Part shown: piece by piece, positions 54,091-63,971 of the stretch
Numbering within the stretch: position 1 is the first letter of the stretch
Layout of the letters: the number at the start of each line of letters is the position of its first letter
Source: Larsenimonas rhizosphaerae
GTDB taxonomy: Bacteria > Pseudomonadota > Gammaproteobacteria > Pseudomonadales > Halomonadaceae
Length of the DNA: 64,000 nt
Assembly: GCF_023700005.1 (NCBI RefSeq)
Contig: NZ_JAMLJK010000001.1
Location: 2,029,096 to 2,093,095 of the forward strand
Direction: 5' to 3'
Made by a program: the position numbers and the translations under genes
The notes under the pieces: generated by a model
What the model was told of the DNA's origin: nothing
Seen by the model: the letters and a program-made list of their open reading frames with translations, nothing else
Databases searched by the model: none

Positions 54091-54735
54091 ATGCGCGGAC
54101 TTGTCCGACTCTGGAACAATCTGGAGGAAGGTCTGGTGGCTTTCCTTCTGGCGGCCATGACGCTGGTCACGTTCACCTATGTCATGGCCAATAACCTCTA
54201 TGCGGTCTTTTATGCCGCAGCAGATGCCATGCCCTCCATGGAGGATTTCTGGTTCGCCATTGGTGACTACCTGCTGGAAATGGCACAGGAAATGACCTGG
54301 AGTTCGGCGCTCACCAAGGCCATGTTTGGCTGGCTTATCTTCCTGGGTATTTCCTATGGCGTACGTGTCGGGGCCCATATCGGCGTCGACCTGCTGACTC
54401 GAACCTTTCCGATGCCGCTTCGTAAACTGTGCGGCATTCTCGTTATTCTGATCGCCATGGGGTACGCATTGCTGTTCATGATATCCAGCTACGACTGGGT
54501 CATGGCACTGTTCAATGCACAGCTCGGTGCCGAGGATCTGGATGAATTTCATGTCATGCAATGGCATATCGCCCTGATTGTTCCCGTGGGCTTTGGACTG
54601 GTGCTGCTTCGCCTGGTGGAAGCCCTGATCAATGTGGCCCGCGGACGCCAGATCGGGCTCGAGATGGGAGACGAGGCCGCCGATGCCATGAAACTGATGA
54701 ACAAGGATGATGCCGCCGAGGAGAATCGCCCATGA
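54091..54735 (+). CDS. dctQ: TRAP transporter small permease (DctQ family)
   Basis: Four-helix membrane subunit (214 aa). The start at 54091 has AAGGAG (54077-54082) upstream; a start at 54070 would lie in the terminator. Contains the typical MFGWLIFLGISYGVRVGAHIGVDLL. Overlaps dctM by ATGA. Confidence 0.92.
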   Translation: MRGLVRLWNNLEEGLVAFLLAAMTLVTFTYVMANNLYAVFYAAADAMPSMEDFWFAIGDYLLEMAQEMTWSSALTKAMFGWLIFLGISYGVRVGAHIGVDLLTRTFPMPLRKLCGILVILIAMGYALLFMISSYDWVMALFNAQLGAEDLDEFHVMQWHIALIVPVGFGLVLLRLVEALINVARGRQIGLEMGDEAADAMKLMNKDDAAEENRP

Positions 54736-56015
54736 CAATCGCCTTCTTGTTCGTGGCGCTGTTTGCCCTGCTGTTTCTGGGCATGCCCATCGCCATCTCC
54801 CTCGGGCTGTCCGGCGCCCTGACCATCCTGCTGTTCAGTGAGGACTCCGTTCGCTCTCTGGCCATCAAGCTGTTTGAAACCTCGGAACACTATACCCTGC
54901 TGGCCATTCCCTTCTTTCTGCTGTCCGGCGCCTTCATGACCAGTGGTGGCGTGGCCAAGCGTCTGATTGACTTTGCCAATGCCTGTGTTGGCCACTTCCG
55001 GGGGGGTCTGCCGATTGCCTCCGTCATGGCCTGCGTGCTGTTTGCAGCGCTGTCCGGCTCGTCACCGGCCACAGTGGCCGCCGTGGGATCCGTGGTTATT
55101 GCCGGGATGGTGCGTTCGGGCTACACCAAGTCCTTTGCTACCGGCATTGTCTGCAACGCCGGTACGCTGGGCATTCTGATTCCGCCCTCCATCGTCATGG
55201 TGGTGTATGGCGCGGCGACGGAAACCTCGGTAGGCAAACTGTTCATGGCAGGGGTGGTACCGGGCCTGATGCTCGGTCTGCTGTTGATGGTGGCCATCTA
55301 TGTCATTGCTCGCATCAAGAACATGCCGGCCATGCCCAGGGTTCCTTTCCGGGAAGCATTGCGGCTGGGACGCAAGTCCTTCTGGGGGCTGATGCTGATC
55401 GTCATCATTCTGGGCGGCATCTATTCCGGGATGTTCACCCCAACCGAAGCAGCAGCGGTAGCGGCCGTATATGCGGCGTTCATTGCACTGGTTGTCTATC
55501 GCGATATCAGCTGGCGTGAATGCCCGCGGGTGATCCTTGACGCCGCGAAACTGACCATTGTGCTGATGTTCATCATTGCCAATGCCATGTTGTTTGCGCA
55601 CGTACTGACCACCGAGCAGATTCCGCAGGCCATCACTGCCTGGGTTGTCGCACAGGGCTTCTCGCCGGTGACCTTCCTGCTGGTTGTGAACGTTATCCTG
55701 CTGGTAGCCGGCAGCTTCATGGAGCCCTCGGCGATCATCCTGATTCTGGCTCCGATCCTGTTCCCGATTGCCATGCAACTCGGCATTGACCCGGTTCATC
55801 TGGGGGTCATCATGGTTGTAAACATGGAAATCGGTATGTTGACGCCACCCACCGGTCTCAACCTCTTCGTGGCCTCTGCCGTCACCGGGCAACCGCTGAC
55901 TCAGGTCATTCGGGCTTCCAGCCCCTGGTTGATTCTGCTGATCGGCTTCCTGTTGCTGATTACGTATGTCCCCTTCATTTCGCTCGGATTACCCAATTTA
56001 ATGGGCATGCCCTAG
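54732..56015 (+). CDS. dctM: TRAP transporter large permease (DctM family)
   Basis: Main sodium/solute cotransport subunit with about 12 membrane helices (427 aa). Family segments: LFLGMPIAISLGLSG, AALSGSSPATVAAVG, GTLGILIPPSIVMVVYG and LTPPTGLNLFV. Complete DctPQM set. Confidence 0.96.
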   Translation: MTIAFLFVALFALLFLGMPIAISLGLSGALTILLFSEDSVRSLAIKLFETSEHYTLLAIPFFLLSGAFMTSGGVAKRLIDFANACVGHFRGGLPIASVMACVLFAALSGSSPATVAAVGSVVIAGMVRSGYTKSFATGIVCNAGTLGILIPPSIVMVVYGAATETSVGKLFMAGVVPGLMLGLLLMVAIYVIARIKNMPAMPRVPFREALRLGRKSFWGLMLIVIILGGIYSGMFTPTEAAAVAAVYAAFIALVVYRDISWRECPRVILDAAKLTIVLMFIIANAMLFAHVLTTEQIPQAITAWVVAQGFSPVTFLLVVNVILLVAGSFMEPSAIILILAPILFPIAMQLGIDPVHLGVIMVVNMEIGMLTPPTGLNLFVASAVTGQPLTQVIRASSPWLILLIGFLLLITYVPFISLGLPNLMGMP

Positions 56016-56027
56016 CGGGGAATCGTA

Positions 56028-56063
56028 ATGAAAAACGCCGGGCATCTGCCCGGCGTTTTTCAT
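56028..56063. terminator. Bidirectional rho-independent terminator (dctM/potF)
   Basis: A 17-bp perfect inverted repeat (56028-56044 with 56047-56063) has a GC core CGCCGGGCA flanked by A5 and T5. It serves the convergent TRAP and polyamine operons. Confidence 0.92.
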
Positions 56064-56080
56064 TCACACTGATCCGTTTA

Positions 56081-57160
56081 TCAACGAGACCGCAACTCCG
56101 TCCACAGCTGCTGCACGAATTGAAGTTGCTGGCCGTCCAGTGACGGTGTGTAGGCCAGTCGTTTGCGTTGCTGCTCGTCTGGAGTGGCCACCGAATCACG
56201 CAACGCAGGCTTTAACAGCGGCACGGCATCAGCCACCGGTGTACTGTAGAAATTGGCATTACTGACGCGAGCGGCCACTTCCGGGGTCAGCAAGTAATTC
56301 ATGAAGGCCGCGGCCAGCTCGGGATGCGGCGCATGCGCCGGTATCACCATGGCATCTACCCAGCGCTGACTCCCCTCACGCGGGATAAAGAACCGAATAT
56401 TTCTGAAACTTTCCGGATCTTCGACCTGTTTGCGTGCAAAATCCCCGTTGTAAACCACACCGACATCGATAACCCCCCGCGCCAGTTGATCCAGTGCGGC
56501 AGTCGCACCGACAAAGCCCACATAGTTGGCGCGCTTCAGGGTCGGCCCAACGACCTTGGCTGCGGCCAGCCAGTCTTCACGGCCGATACAGTCATATCCC
56601 TTGTCCAGATAGGCACAGGCGGTAGAGAGGGTAAACTGACCATCGCCCTTGAGCAGCGCAAAGGGATGTGTCGGGTTGGCTTTCGGATCGAACAATGCAT
56701 GCCAGTCCGGCGGCAGGTCCGGCAAGGCGTCGGCATTATAGGCAATACCAGTCGCCCCCCACTGATAGGGCACGCTGTAGGATTCGTCCGGGTCGTAGGA
56801 AGGATTTCTGAAATCAGCCAGCAGATGAGACCGGTTGGTCAGCCTTGCTCCATCCAGAGGCTGTACCAGCCCGGCCTTGATCAGCCGCGGAACGAAGTAA
56901 TCCGACGGGAACGCCAGGTCGTACTGGTGATCACCACCCGACTGAAGCTTGGCCAGCATTTCCGCATTGGAGTTGTAGTAGTTCTGCACTACCCGAACGT
57001 GATGTTTTGCCTCGAACTCATCCACTACATCCTGAGGCAGATAATCTGCCCAGTTGAAAATGGTGAGGGTAGACTCATCTGCGGCGGCAACCGACATGCT
57101 GCCCAGCGCCGAGCCCATGACGGCCATGCCGAACATGGCCGCAATCATTGGTCGTGTCAT
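56081..57160 (-). CDS. Polyamine ABC transporter substrate-binding protein (second copy)
   Basis: PotF/SpuD-type periplasmic binding protein, 359 residues, with a signal peptide cleaved near AAADES. The start of the mature domain STLTIFNWADYLPQDVV carries the binding aromatic residues, and RWVDAMVIPAHA holds the conserved Trp-x-Asp. It is a diverged paralogue of the protein at 58627-59697, and the two flank puuA. It ends the operon before a strong terminator. Substrate (putrescine, spermidine or related) cannot be told from sequence alone. Confidence 0.92.
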   Translation of the reverse strand: MTRPMIAAMFGMAVMGSALGSMSVAAADESTLTIFNWADYLPQDVVDEFEAKHHVRVVQNYYNSNAEMLAKLQSGGDHQYDLAFPSDYFVPRLIKAGLVQPLDGARLTNRSHLLADFRNPSYDPDESYSVPYQWGATGIAYNADALPDLPPDWHALFDPKANPTHPFALLKGDGQFTLSTACAYLDKGYDCIGREDWLAAAKVVGPTLKRANYVGFVGATAALDQLARGVIDVGVVYNGDFARKQVEDPESFRNIRFFIPREGSQRWVDAMVIPAHAPHPELAAAFMNYLLTPEVAARVSNANFYSTPVADAVPLLKPALRDSVATPDEQQRKRLAYTPSLDGQQLQFVQQLWTELRSR

Positions 57161-57204
57161 TACTGTTTCCCTGCCTGTTTATTGTGGCAATCCTGGTCTC
57201 GATC

Positions 57205-58575
57205 CTAGACCCTGAGTAACAAGTGTTCACGTTCCCAGGAGCTGATCACCCGGAAATACGCCTGATGTTCAGCCCGCTTGACTGCCAGGTAGTTCTTGAC
57301 GAACCGGTCACCCAGCACTTCCGACAGCACATCGCATGCTTCCAGCATTTCAAGCGCCGGACCAATGTCGTTGGGCAGGCCGACCGAGCTGCTGCCCCAG
57401 CCGGAGCCACTCAGCGGCGGACGCGGGTCCAGCTGGGTCATCATCCCCAGATACCCGCAGGCCAGTGATGCCGCCATGGCCAAGTAGGGGTTGGCATCGG
57501 CACCGGGCAGCCGGTTCTCCACCCGCATGCTGCTTGGCCCCCCCACGGGAACACGCAACCCGGCTGTACGATTATCGAGGCCCCACTCCACATTGGTTGG
57601 CGCAGAGCCGCTGGTTGCGCCAGGCGTGAAGCGCCGATAGGAATTGATGTTGGGTGCCAGCAGGGCAAGCCCATGTGGCAGGTACTGCTGCAGGCCGCCG
57701 ATGTGGTTCAAAAACAGCTTGCTGGGCTCGCCATGCTCATCCGAAAACAGGTTTCTGCGCCCTTCCAGATCCCACAGGCTCTGATGCAGGTGCATCGCAC
57801 TACCAGGCTCATTGGCCATCGGCTTGGCCATGAAGGTGGCATACATGCCGTGCCGCAGCGCCGTTTCGCGCAGGGTGCGCTTGAAGATGACCACCTGGTC
57901 GGCCAGTTTCAACGGGTCACCATGCTGAAAGTTGACCTCCATCTGGCCGGCCCCTTCCTCATGGATCAGCGTGTCGATATCCAGTCCTTCCGCTTCGCAG
58001 AAGTCGTACATGTCCTCAAACAGCGGATCGAATTCATTGACGGCGTCAATGCTGTAGGACTGCCGTCCGGTTTCCTGGCGACCGGATCTACCGACAGGCG
58101 GTTCAAGCGGGTAATCGGAATCCGTATTGGTCTTGACCAGATAAAACTCGACCTCCGGTGCCACGACAGGTTTCCAGCCCCGGGCCCGATACAGTGACAG
58201 CACGCGCTTCAGCACATGACGCGGCGCAATCTCGACAGGCTCACCGTTCAGGTAATAGCAGTCATGAATGATCTGGGCGGTAGGGTCACTGGCCCACGGG
58301 ACCAGAAAGACAGCCCCGGGATCGGCAATCAATTGCATATCCAGCTCGGCCGCGTTCCAGTACCTCAACTCATCATCATCGGGGTACCCCCCGGTTACCG
58401 TCTGAATGAAGATGGAGTCAGGCAGCCGGGGCAACCCGCCATTGAGGTACTTGCCTGCCGGCATGATCTTGCCCTTGAGCACACCGGTCATGTCACTGAC
58501 CAGACACTCCACCTCCGTAATGCCATGCCGGGCAAACCATTCGCTCAAGTCTGTCTTGTGTTGTTCTGTTGACAT
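57205..58575 (-). CDS. puuA: Gamma-glutamylputrescine synthetase PuuA (glutamine synthetase family)
   Basis: Glutamine-synthetase-fold ligase, predicted to join glutamate to putrescine as the first step of the Puu route. The 456-residue protein has the N-terminal VECLVSDMTGVLKGKIMPA and catalytic segments VAPEVEFYLV, HEEGAGQMEVNF, NEPGSAMHLHQSLW and ENRLPGADANPYLA. Polyamine transporter genes on both sides and puuB upstream support PuuA over GlnA. Confidence 0.93.
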   Translation of the reverse strand: MSTEQHKTDLSEWFARHGITEVECLVSDMTGVLKGKIMPAGKYLNGGLPRLPDSIFIQTVTGGYPDDDELRYWNAAELDMQLIADPGAVFLVPWASDPTAQIIHDCYYLNGEPVEIAPRHVLKRVLSLYRARGWKPVVAPEVEFYLVKTNTDSDYPLEPPVGRSGRQETGRQSYSIDAVNEFDPLFEDMYDFCEAEGLDIDTLIHEEGAGQMEVNFQHGDPLKLADQVVIFKRTLRETALRHGMYATFMAKPMANEPGSAMHLHQSLWDLEGRRNLFSDEHGEPSKLFLNHIGGLQQYLPHGLALLAPNINSYRRFTPGATSGSAPTNVEWGLDNRTAGLRVPVGGPSSMRVENRLPGADANPYLAMAASLACGYLGMMTQLDPRPPLSGSGWGSSSVGLPNDIGPALEMLEACDVLSEVLGDRFVKNYLAVKRAEHQAYFRVISSWEREHLLLRV

Positions 58576-58598
58576 ACCGTTTCTGCCTTGCCTTCAAG

Positions 58599-58618
58599 GC
58601 GGGGCCTGAAGGCCCCGC
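58599..58618 (-). repeat. Hairpin in the potF-puuA gap
   Basis: GCGGGGCC and GGCCCCGC form a perfect 8-bp stem with a 4-nt loop between the two genes. There is no T-run, so it may stabilise the upstream mRNA or weakly attenuate transcription. Confidence 0.45.
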
Positions 58619-58626
58619 AGGAACCG

Positions 58627-59697
58627 TTACCGGGATTTAACATCACTCCAGATCTGCTGGAACATCTGCAGCTCCTGTCCATCCAGACTGGGCGTGAAGA
58701 AAAGGTGCTTCATCTGCTCGTCGGTCGGCAGGGCCGGCGGTTGCTGCAATTCGGGCTCAAGGTACTGCACTGCAGCCTGATTGGGAGTGGAGTAAAAGTT
58801 ATAATTGGACAGCTGCGCCCCGATTTTGGCATCCAGAATGAAGTTGATGAACTGGTGTGCCAGTTTCGGATGAGGTGCCTTGCTCGGAATCATCATGGTG
58901 TCCACCCAAAGCTCCGAGCCCTCTTTCGGCAGCATGAAGTTCAGATGCTTGTAGCCTTCCGGGTTTTCGGACTTGTCGAGCAGGTAATCGCCGTTATAGG
59001 TCAACCCGAGCTGAGTGACCCCCCTGGCGACCTGAGGCAGCACCGGCGTACCGTCGACAAAGCCTGTAAAATTACTGCGATGCTTGGTCTTCAGCACCAG
59101 TTTGGCTGCATCAACCCACGCGTCCTGCCCCTTGCAGCCATACCCCTTGCCCTGGTAGGCGCAGGCAGCGCCGAACATGACCTGACCATCGGTCATCATC
59201 GAAAAGGGCTGTCCCTTGTTGACCTCGGGATCAAACAGCAGAGACCAGCTTTCAGCAGCGTTGGGAAACACCTTTTCATTATAGATAATACCGGTCGTGC
59301 CCCACTGATAAGGCACAGTGTACTTCTCGCCCGGGTCGTAGGCGGTGTTTCTGAACTTTTCCATGACATTGGGCAGGTTCGGCAACTGTGACTTGTCCAG
59401 CGGCTGTACCAGACCGGCATGGATCAGGCGAGGCACGTAGTAGTTACTTGGTACTACCACATCGTACTGGGAGGTGCCTCCGGCCTGCAGCTTGGCGTAC
59501 ATCTCATCGAGTGAGCCAAAATAGCTCTCGACCACATCGACGTTGAACTGCTTTTCAAATGCCGTAATGATCGCCGGGTCCATGTACTCGGTCCAGTTGA
59601 ACAGATAAAGCTTCTGTTCGGCACCATAAGCCGTCTGGGACAGTAGCAGTGCACCGGCAGCGGCGGCCAGCAACCCCTTTTTCTGTTTTTTGGTCAT
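58627..59697 (-). CDS. potF: Putrescine/polyamine ABC transporter substrate-binding protein PotF
   Basis: Periplasmic receptor for the PotGHI transporter encoded just upstream. The 356-residue precursor has a signal peptide ending AYGAEQ near residue 27. The mature start KLYLFNWTEYMDPAII and the motif LWVDTMMIPSKA match PotF/PotD-type binding sites. It follows potI directly, so it is the better candidate for the cognate receptor. Confidence 0.94.
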   Translation of the reverse strand: MTKKQKKGLLAAAAGALLLSQTAYGAEQKLYLFNWTEYMDPAIITAFEKQFNVDVVESYFGSLDEMYAKLQAGGTSQYDVVVPSNYYVPRLIHAGLVQPLDKSQLPNLPNVMEKFRNTAYDPGEKYTVPYQWGTTGIIYNEKVFPNAAESWSLLFDPEVNKGQPFSMMTDGQVMFGAACAYQGKGYGCKGQDAWVDAAKLVLKTKHRSNFTGFVDGTPVLPQVARGVTQLGLTYNGDYLLDKSENPEGYKHLNFMLPKEGSELWVDTMMIPSKAPHPKLAHQFINFILDAKIGAQLSNYNFYSTPNQAAVQYLEPELQQPPALPTDEQMKHLFFTPSLDGQELQMFQQIWSDVKSR

Positions 59698-59737
59698 TAT
59701 ATGGTTTCCCTGATCATTAAAGCCCCGGATCCTTGAT

Positions 59738-60553
59738 TCAGCGTCCTTCCGGGGGAGTTTGAGGCCGGCGACGCGTCACCAGCAGACTGATGATGGCTGC
59801 GACAATAACAGCGGCAATCATCAGGGTAGCGATAGCATTGATTTCCGGTGTTACCCCTTTTCGAATGGCACCCCAGATGTAGATCGGCAGCGTGGAACTC
59901 TCCGGTCCCGAAGTAAAAAAGCTGATCACGAAATCATCGATCGAGAGAGTGAACGACAGGAAAAAGGCCGAGATCAACGCAGGCTTGATGGCAGGCACAA
60001 TAAAGTGCCATGCCCGTTTTACCGGTGAGGCATAAAGATCCTTGGCGGCATCGAACAGGGTGGGATCAAGGCCTACAAAACGGGAATAGACGATCAGGGC
60101 CACAAAGGGAATTTCAAAGGTCACATGCGACAGGATCATCGGACCAAGGCCCGGCGCCAGCCAGCCGGTCAATGCGTTGATGCGTACAAAGAACGTCATG
60201 TCAGCGATGCCGAATACGATGTCGGGCATCACGATCGGCAGATAGATCAGGACAATCAACCAGCCCAGCCCGCGGCGACGATGCCGATAAAGGCCATAGC
60301 CGATAAGGGTACCCAGCAGCACCGCGATCACCGAGGAACTCATGGCCAGCACGATACTGTGCCACAGCGCGCTCATGATCTGGTCATTGGCCAGAAGCCG
60401 GTAATACCAGCGCAGCGAAAAGGACTCGAAAATGGCCGCGCTATTGATCGAGTTGAAGGAAAACAGAACGACAACCGCCAGCGGCAGGTACAGGAAAAAC
60501 AGCAGTACCCACCAGTAGATGCCCAGCGCCCGCTTCAAGGCTCCACGTTTCAT
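59738..60553 (-). CDS. potI: Putrescine ABC transporter permease PotI
   Basis: Inner-membrane permease (271 aa) with about six helices and the EAA-like loop DAAKDLYASPVKRAWHFIVP. Overlaps potH by ATGA. Confidence 0.95.
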   Translation of the reverse strand: MKRGALKRALGIYWWVLLFFLYLPLAVVVLFSFNSINSAAIFESFSLRWYYRLLANDQIMSALWHSIVLAMSSSVIAVLLGTLIGYGLYRHRRRGLGWLIVLIYLPIVMPDIVFGIADMTFFVRINALTGWLAPGLGPMILSHVTFEIPFVALIVYSRFVGLDPTLFDAAKDLYASPVKRAWHFIVPAIKPALISAFFLSFTLSIDDFVISFFTSGPESSTLPIYIWGAIRKGVTPEINAIATLMIAAVIVAAIISLLVTRRRPQTPPEGR

Positions 60554-61467
60554 ATGACGACCTCCTCTCCGCCACCGGCACGCTTGCCGAGCCGCCGCAA
60601 CAGAAAGATGCCGATCAGCGTAGCCGCCAGCATCAGCAACGCCGCCGCCGCGCCGTAAGGCCAGTTGGACGCGCCGGTAAACTGTCCGGCCACCAGGTTG
60701 CCGATCATCATGGACCGCCCGCCACCCAGCAATTCCGGCACCACATACATCCCGAAGGCAGGCACCGCCACCAGCACCACACCCGCCAGAAGACCTGGCA
60801 GGGTCTGCGGGAATACGGCGGCCCAGAAGGCACGCATCGGCGACGCATAAAGATCGATCGCCGCCTCGATCAGGGTGGTATCGAGCTTTTCAAAGGCAGC
60901 GTACAGCGGTAGCACCATAAAGGGCAGAAAGTTGTAGACAAGCCCCAGGGTCACGGCAAAACTCGAGGGAAAAAGTCCCATGTGCTCGGGGATCAGGCCA
61001 AGAAACTGCGCCGCATCCGACAGGGGAGTTTCCGGAGCCAGCAGGTTCATCCAGCCAAAGGTACGAATCACCTGATTCGTCCATGAAGGCACCACCACAG
61101 CCAGCAGCATGATCGGCCTCAGGGAGGCGCGACAGGTAGTGATGTAATAGGCAATCGGATAGGACAACACCACCACCAGCCCGGTGGCGACGATCGTCTG
61201 CCATATCGAACGAAGCAACGTATACAGATTGCCCGGACTCCAGCCCAGAAACCCGAAACCGGCCAGCTGACGGAAGGCATCCAGGCTCAGGGGCATTCCC
61301 GGCTGGCCATAGGGGCCATTGGTCATGAAGGCCATGCTGACCAGATAAAGACTGGGTAATACCAGAAAAATGACGATCCACAGTGCGCCCGGGGCGGTCG
61401 TCAGCAGAAGATGGCGCGTTTCACGCCATTTCAGGCTGCGCCGGGAAACTTCAAAGGATGGCGGCAT
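60550..61467 (-). CDS. potH: Putrescine ABC transporter permease PotH
   Basis: Inner-membrane permease (305 aa) with the EAA-like loop EAAIDLYASPMRAFWAAVFP and about six helices. It pairs with PotI. Confidence 0.95.
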   Translation of the reverse strand: MPPSFEVSRRSLKWRETRHLLLTTAPGALWIVIFLVLPSLYLVSMAFMTNGPYGQPGMPLSLDAFRQLAGFGFLGWSPGNLYTLLRSIWQTIVATGLVVVLSYPIAYYITTCRASLRPIMLLAVVVPSWTNQVIRTFGWMNLLAPETPLSDAAQFLGLIPEHMGLFPSSFAVTLGLVYNFLPFMVLPLYAAFEKLDTTLIEAAIDLYASPMRAFWAAVFPQTLPGLLAGVVLVAVPAFGMYVVPELLGGGRSMMIGNLVAGQFTGASNWPYGAAAALLMLAATLIGIFLLRRLGKRAGGGEEVVI

Positions 61468-61472
61468 GATGA

Positions 61473-62561
61473 TTATTCCCCGTCGGTCACGGTGACAATG
61501 TCTTCGGGGCAGATGCTGATAGGCACACGTTCGCCGTTCTTGTGCAGCTTCTGCCCCTGATTGCTGCTGAGCGCCCTCAGGGATACCTCCCCGACATCAA
61601 GGCGGTATTCGATATAGCTGCCTCGATAAAAGCTCTCACGTACCACCGCCGTAAAGTAATTGGCATCCGTTTCGGCGTCCTCACCCAGCTCAATGGTTTC
61701 AGGCCGAATCAACACCTTGTCACCGTGGGTCCGGGTGTCCACCGTCAGACGGCCCAGCGGCGTATCAAGGAGGTCACCCTCCCGAGAAGTAATATCAAAC
61801 AGGTTGTCATGCCCCATGAAGCGAGCCACAAAGGTGTTTGCCGGACGCTCGAAGATTTCACGCGGCGTGCCCAGATGCTGAATCTTGCCGTTATTGAGAA
61901 CAGCGATGCGATCGGACATGACCATGGCTTCCTGCTGATCGTGCGTCACGAACACAAACGTCATGCCCAGACGACGCTGAATTCGCTGCAATTCGACCTG
62001 CAACTGACCACGAAGGCCAGCGTCCAGCGCCGACAGGGGCTCATCAAGCAGCAACACATTGGGTTCACATACAAGAGCCCGTGCCAGCGCGATACGCTGA
62101 CGCTGCCCGCCGGAAAGCTGATCGATGCGCCGGCCCAGCAGGGGCGTAAGCTTGATGAATTCTGCCATCTCACGTACGCGCCGCTGACGGTCATCCTTTT
62201 CCACGCCCTGCATCTTGAGGCCGAAGGCAATGTTGTCTTCGACGTTCAGATGAGGAAACAGCGCATAGGACTGAAATACGGTATTGACGCTGCGCTTGTG
62301 AGGCGGAACTTCAGTGACATCATGGCCACCAATCCGAACAACGCCCTTGTTGGCGGTATCCAGACCAGCCAGAATCCGCAGCAGCGTGGTTTTCCCGCAC
62401 CCGGAAGGGCCGAGCAGTGTAAAGAATTCACCGGCACGGATGGTGAGATCCACGCCATCCAGCGCTATCACATCCCGGCTGAAGGATTTCTCTAGCCCTT
62501 CCAGAGTGATGGAAGGCGCCGGTCGGCCGGCGTCGTCGGTTGCCAATGCATTTGTCATCAA
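61473..62561 (-). CDS. potG: Putrescine ABC transporter ATPase PotG
   Basis: ATPase subunit (362 aa) with Walker A GPSGCGKTT at about 51-59, signature LSGGQRQRIALARAL, Walker B LLLDEPLSALD and a C-terminal TOBE domain (about 285-355). A second Met (62558) is an equally possible start. Confidence 0.96.
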   Translation of the reverse strand: MMTNALATDDAGRPAPSITLEGLEKSFSRDVIALDGVDLTIRAGEFFTLLGPSGCGKTTLLRILAGLDTANKGVVRIGGHDVTEVPPHKRSVNTVFQSYALFPHLNVEDNIAFGLKMQGVEKDDRQRRVREMAEFIKLTPLLGRRIDQLSGGQRQRIALARALVCEPNVLLLDEPLSALDAGLRGQLQVELQRIQRRLGMTFVFVTHDQQEAMVMSDRIAVLNNGKIQHLGTPREIFERPANTFVARFMGHDNLFDITSREGDLLDTPLGRLTVDTRTHGDKVLIRPETIELGEDAETDANYFTAVVRESFYRGSYIEYRLDVGEVSLRALSSNQGQKLHKNGERVPISICPEDIVTVTDGE

Positions 62562-62619
62562 TTTGCCTACAGAAAAAGTGTCACAACATCCGGCCGAATG
62601 CTCGCTTCGACCGCTGCCC

Positions 62620-63897
62620 CTACAGCCGATCCTTCAACTTGAAAAACGAGGTCGCCAGCACCAGCAGAGGGGTTCGTAACCGCTGACCACCAGGAAAGCT
62701 CCGGTGTTTCAATGCGGCAAAGTGATCAAACCGCCGTGGCTTGCCGGCAATGGCTTCACACAGGAGCTTGCCGGCCAGACCGGCCAGCGCCAGACCATGG
62801 CCCGAATACCCGTCGGCATAATAAAGGTGCTCTCCATGACGCCCCAGATGAGGCGCCCGGTTGCGTGTAATGGCCACGTCACCTCCCCAGCGGTAATCGA
62901 TCGAGATACCTTCCAGTACCGGAAACAGCCAGGTCATCTTGTCCTGCATTCGCTGCAGCAGCCCGGGCGGCTCACGCCCGTTATAGCTGACCTGACCGCC
63001 ATACAGCAGGCGCTGATCGCCGGAAAGCCGATAATAATCCAGCACGAAGTTGGCATCCGAGACGGCCTCATTGAACGGCAGCACCCGGGCGACCTGTTCA
63101 TTGCTGAGCGGTTCGGTAGCAATAATGTAATTGGCTACCGGCATCAGCTTTGATGCCAGTGGCGGCACCAGCCCCTGATGATAGGCATTGGTTGTCAATA
63201 CGACCTTTTGGGCGCGGATAGTGCCTGATGGGGTTGTCACTCGGCAAGGCTCACCCTGCGTTATTGCGGTAGCAGGTGAATGTTCGAAGATATCGACCCC
63301 GGCGTCACTGGCTGCCCTCGCCAGCCCCAGGGTGTAATTCAGCGGATGAAGATGGCCGGCCCCCGGCTCGGAAAGCCCTCCGAGGTAGGCATCCGTAACA
63401 ACCCGCTCCCTCAGTGCGGAGGCATCCAGCCACTCAAGGCCTTCATAGCCATAACGGGAGGCCATCGTAGCCTGCCAGCCTTTCAATTCTTCCACGTGAC
63501 GCGCCTTGAGCGCCACATGCAGGTAACCGGATCGGAAGTCACAGGGGATGGAATATTGCCGGATCAGTGACTGCACCAGCTCGACGGCCTCAAGGCTCAT
63601 GGTCCAGATCGCACGTGCAGCGTCCAGCCCCAGCTGACGCTCTATCACGGCAAGATCAGTGCCAAGTCCGGGCAGGATCTGCCCGCCACTCCGCCCTGAT
63701 GCACCATAACCAATGGTTTTACCTTCCAGCAGCGCAACACGATACCCTTCGTGGGCAAGATGCAACGCCGCCGAGCAGCCACTGATGCCGCCACCAATGA
63801 CACAGACATCCACCTCCCGGTCTTCGGAAAGCGAGGGGCACGGTACCCAGGGTACCGTCACACTGTCTTCGTAGTACGAATTGACCGCGACCGACAT
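62620..63897 (-). CDS. puuB: Gamma-glutamylputrescine oxidase PuuB (FAD-dependent)
   Basis: FAD enzyme predicted to oxidise gamma-glutamylputrescine to the aldehyde, the second step after PuuA. The start at 63897 (MSVAVNSYYEDSV, 425 aa) has GGAG 5 nt upstream; a start at 63930 is less likely. DVCVIGGGISGCSAALHL is the FAD loop, and YADGYSGHGLALAGLAGKL is the DAO-family C-terminal motif. First of the minus-strand polyamine genes; PuuC and PuuD are not in the window. Confidence 0.92.
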   Translation of the reverse strand: MSVAVNSYYEDSVTVPWVPCPSLSEDREVDVCVIGGGISGCSAALHLAHEGYRVALLEGKTIGYGASGRSGGQILPGLGTDLAVIERQLGLDAARAIWTMSLEAVELVQSLIRQYSIPCDFRSGYLHVALKARHVEELKGWQATMASRYGYEGLEWLDASALRERVVTDAYLGGLSEPGAGHLHPLNYTLGLARAASDAGVDIFEHSPATAITQGEPCRVTTPSGTIRAQKVVLTTNAYHQGLVPPLASKLMPVANYIIATEPLSNEQVARVLPFNEAVSDANFVLDYYRLSGDQRLLYGGQVSYNGREPPGLLQRMQDKMTWLFPVLEGISIDYRWGGDVAITRNRAPHLGRHGEHLYYADGYSGHGLALAGLAGKLLCEAIAGKPRRFDHFAALKHRSFPGGQRLRTPLLVLATSFFKLKDRL

Positions 63898-63942
63898 AAG
63901 GGCTCCAGACCATGAAGACGAGCATTTCATCTCGCGTTGTTA

Positions 63943-63971
63943 TTGATATCTCAAGGTCGCTCTTTTTCCAA
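63943..63971 (-). promoter_or_regulatory. Possible promoter of the polyamine operon
   Basis: Minus strand: TTGGAA (63971-63966), 17-nt spacer, TATCAA (63948-63943), about 45 nt before puuB. A weak match; the true promoter could lie beyond the window edge. Confidence 0.3.

Noticed and set aside
61542-62495. 317-codon plus-strand frame opposite potG
   Set aside because: Shadow of the potG coding sequence, which has all ABC ATPase motifs; no domain visible in the antisense frame.
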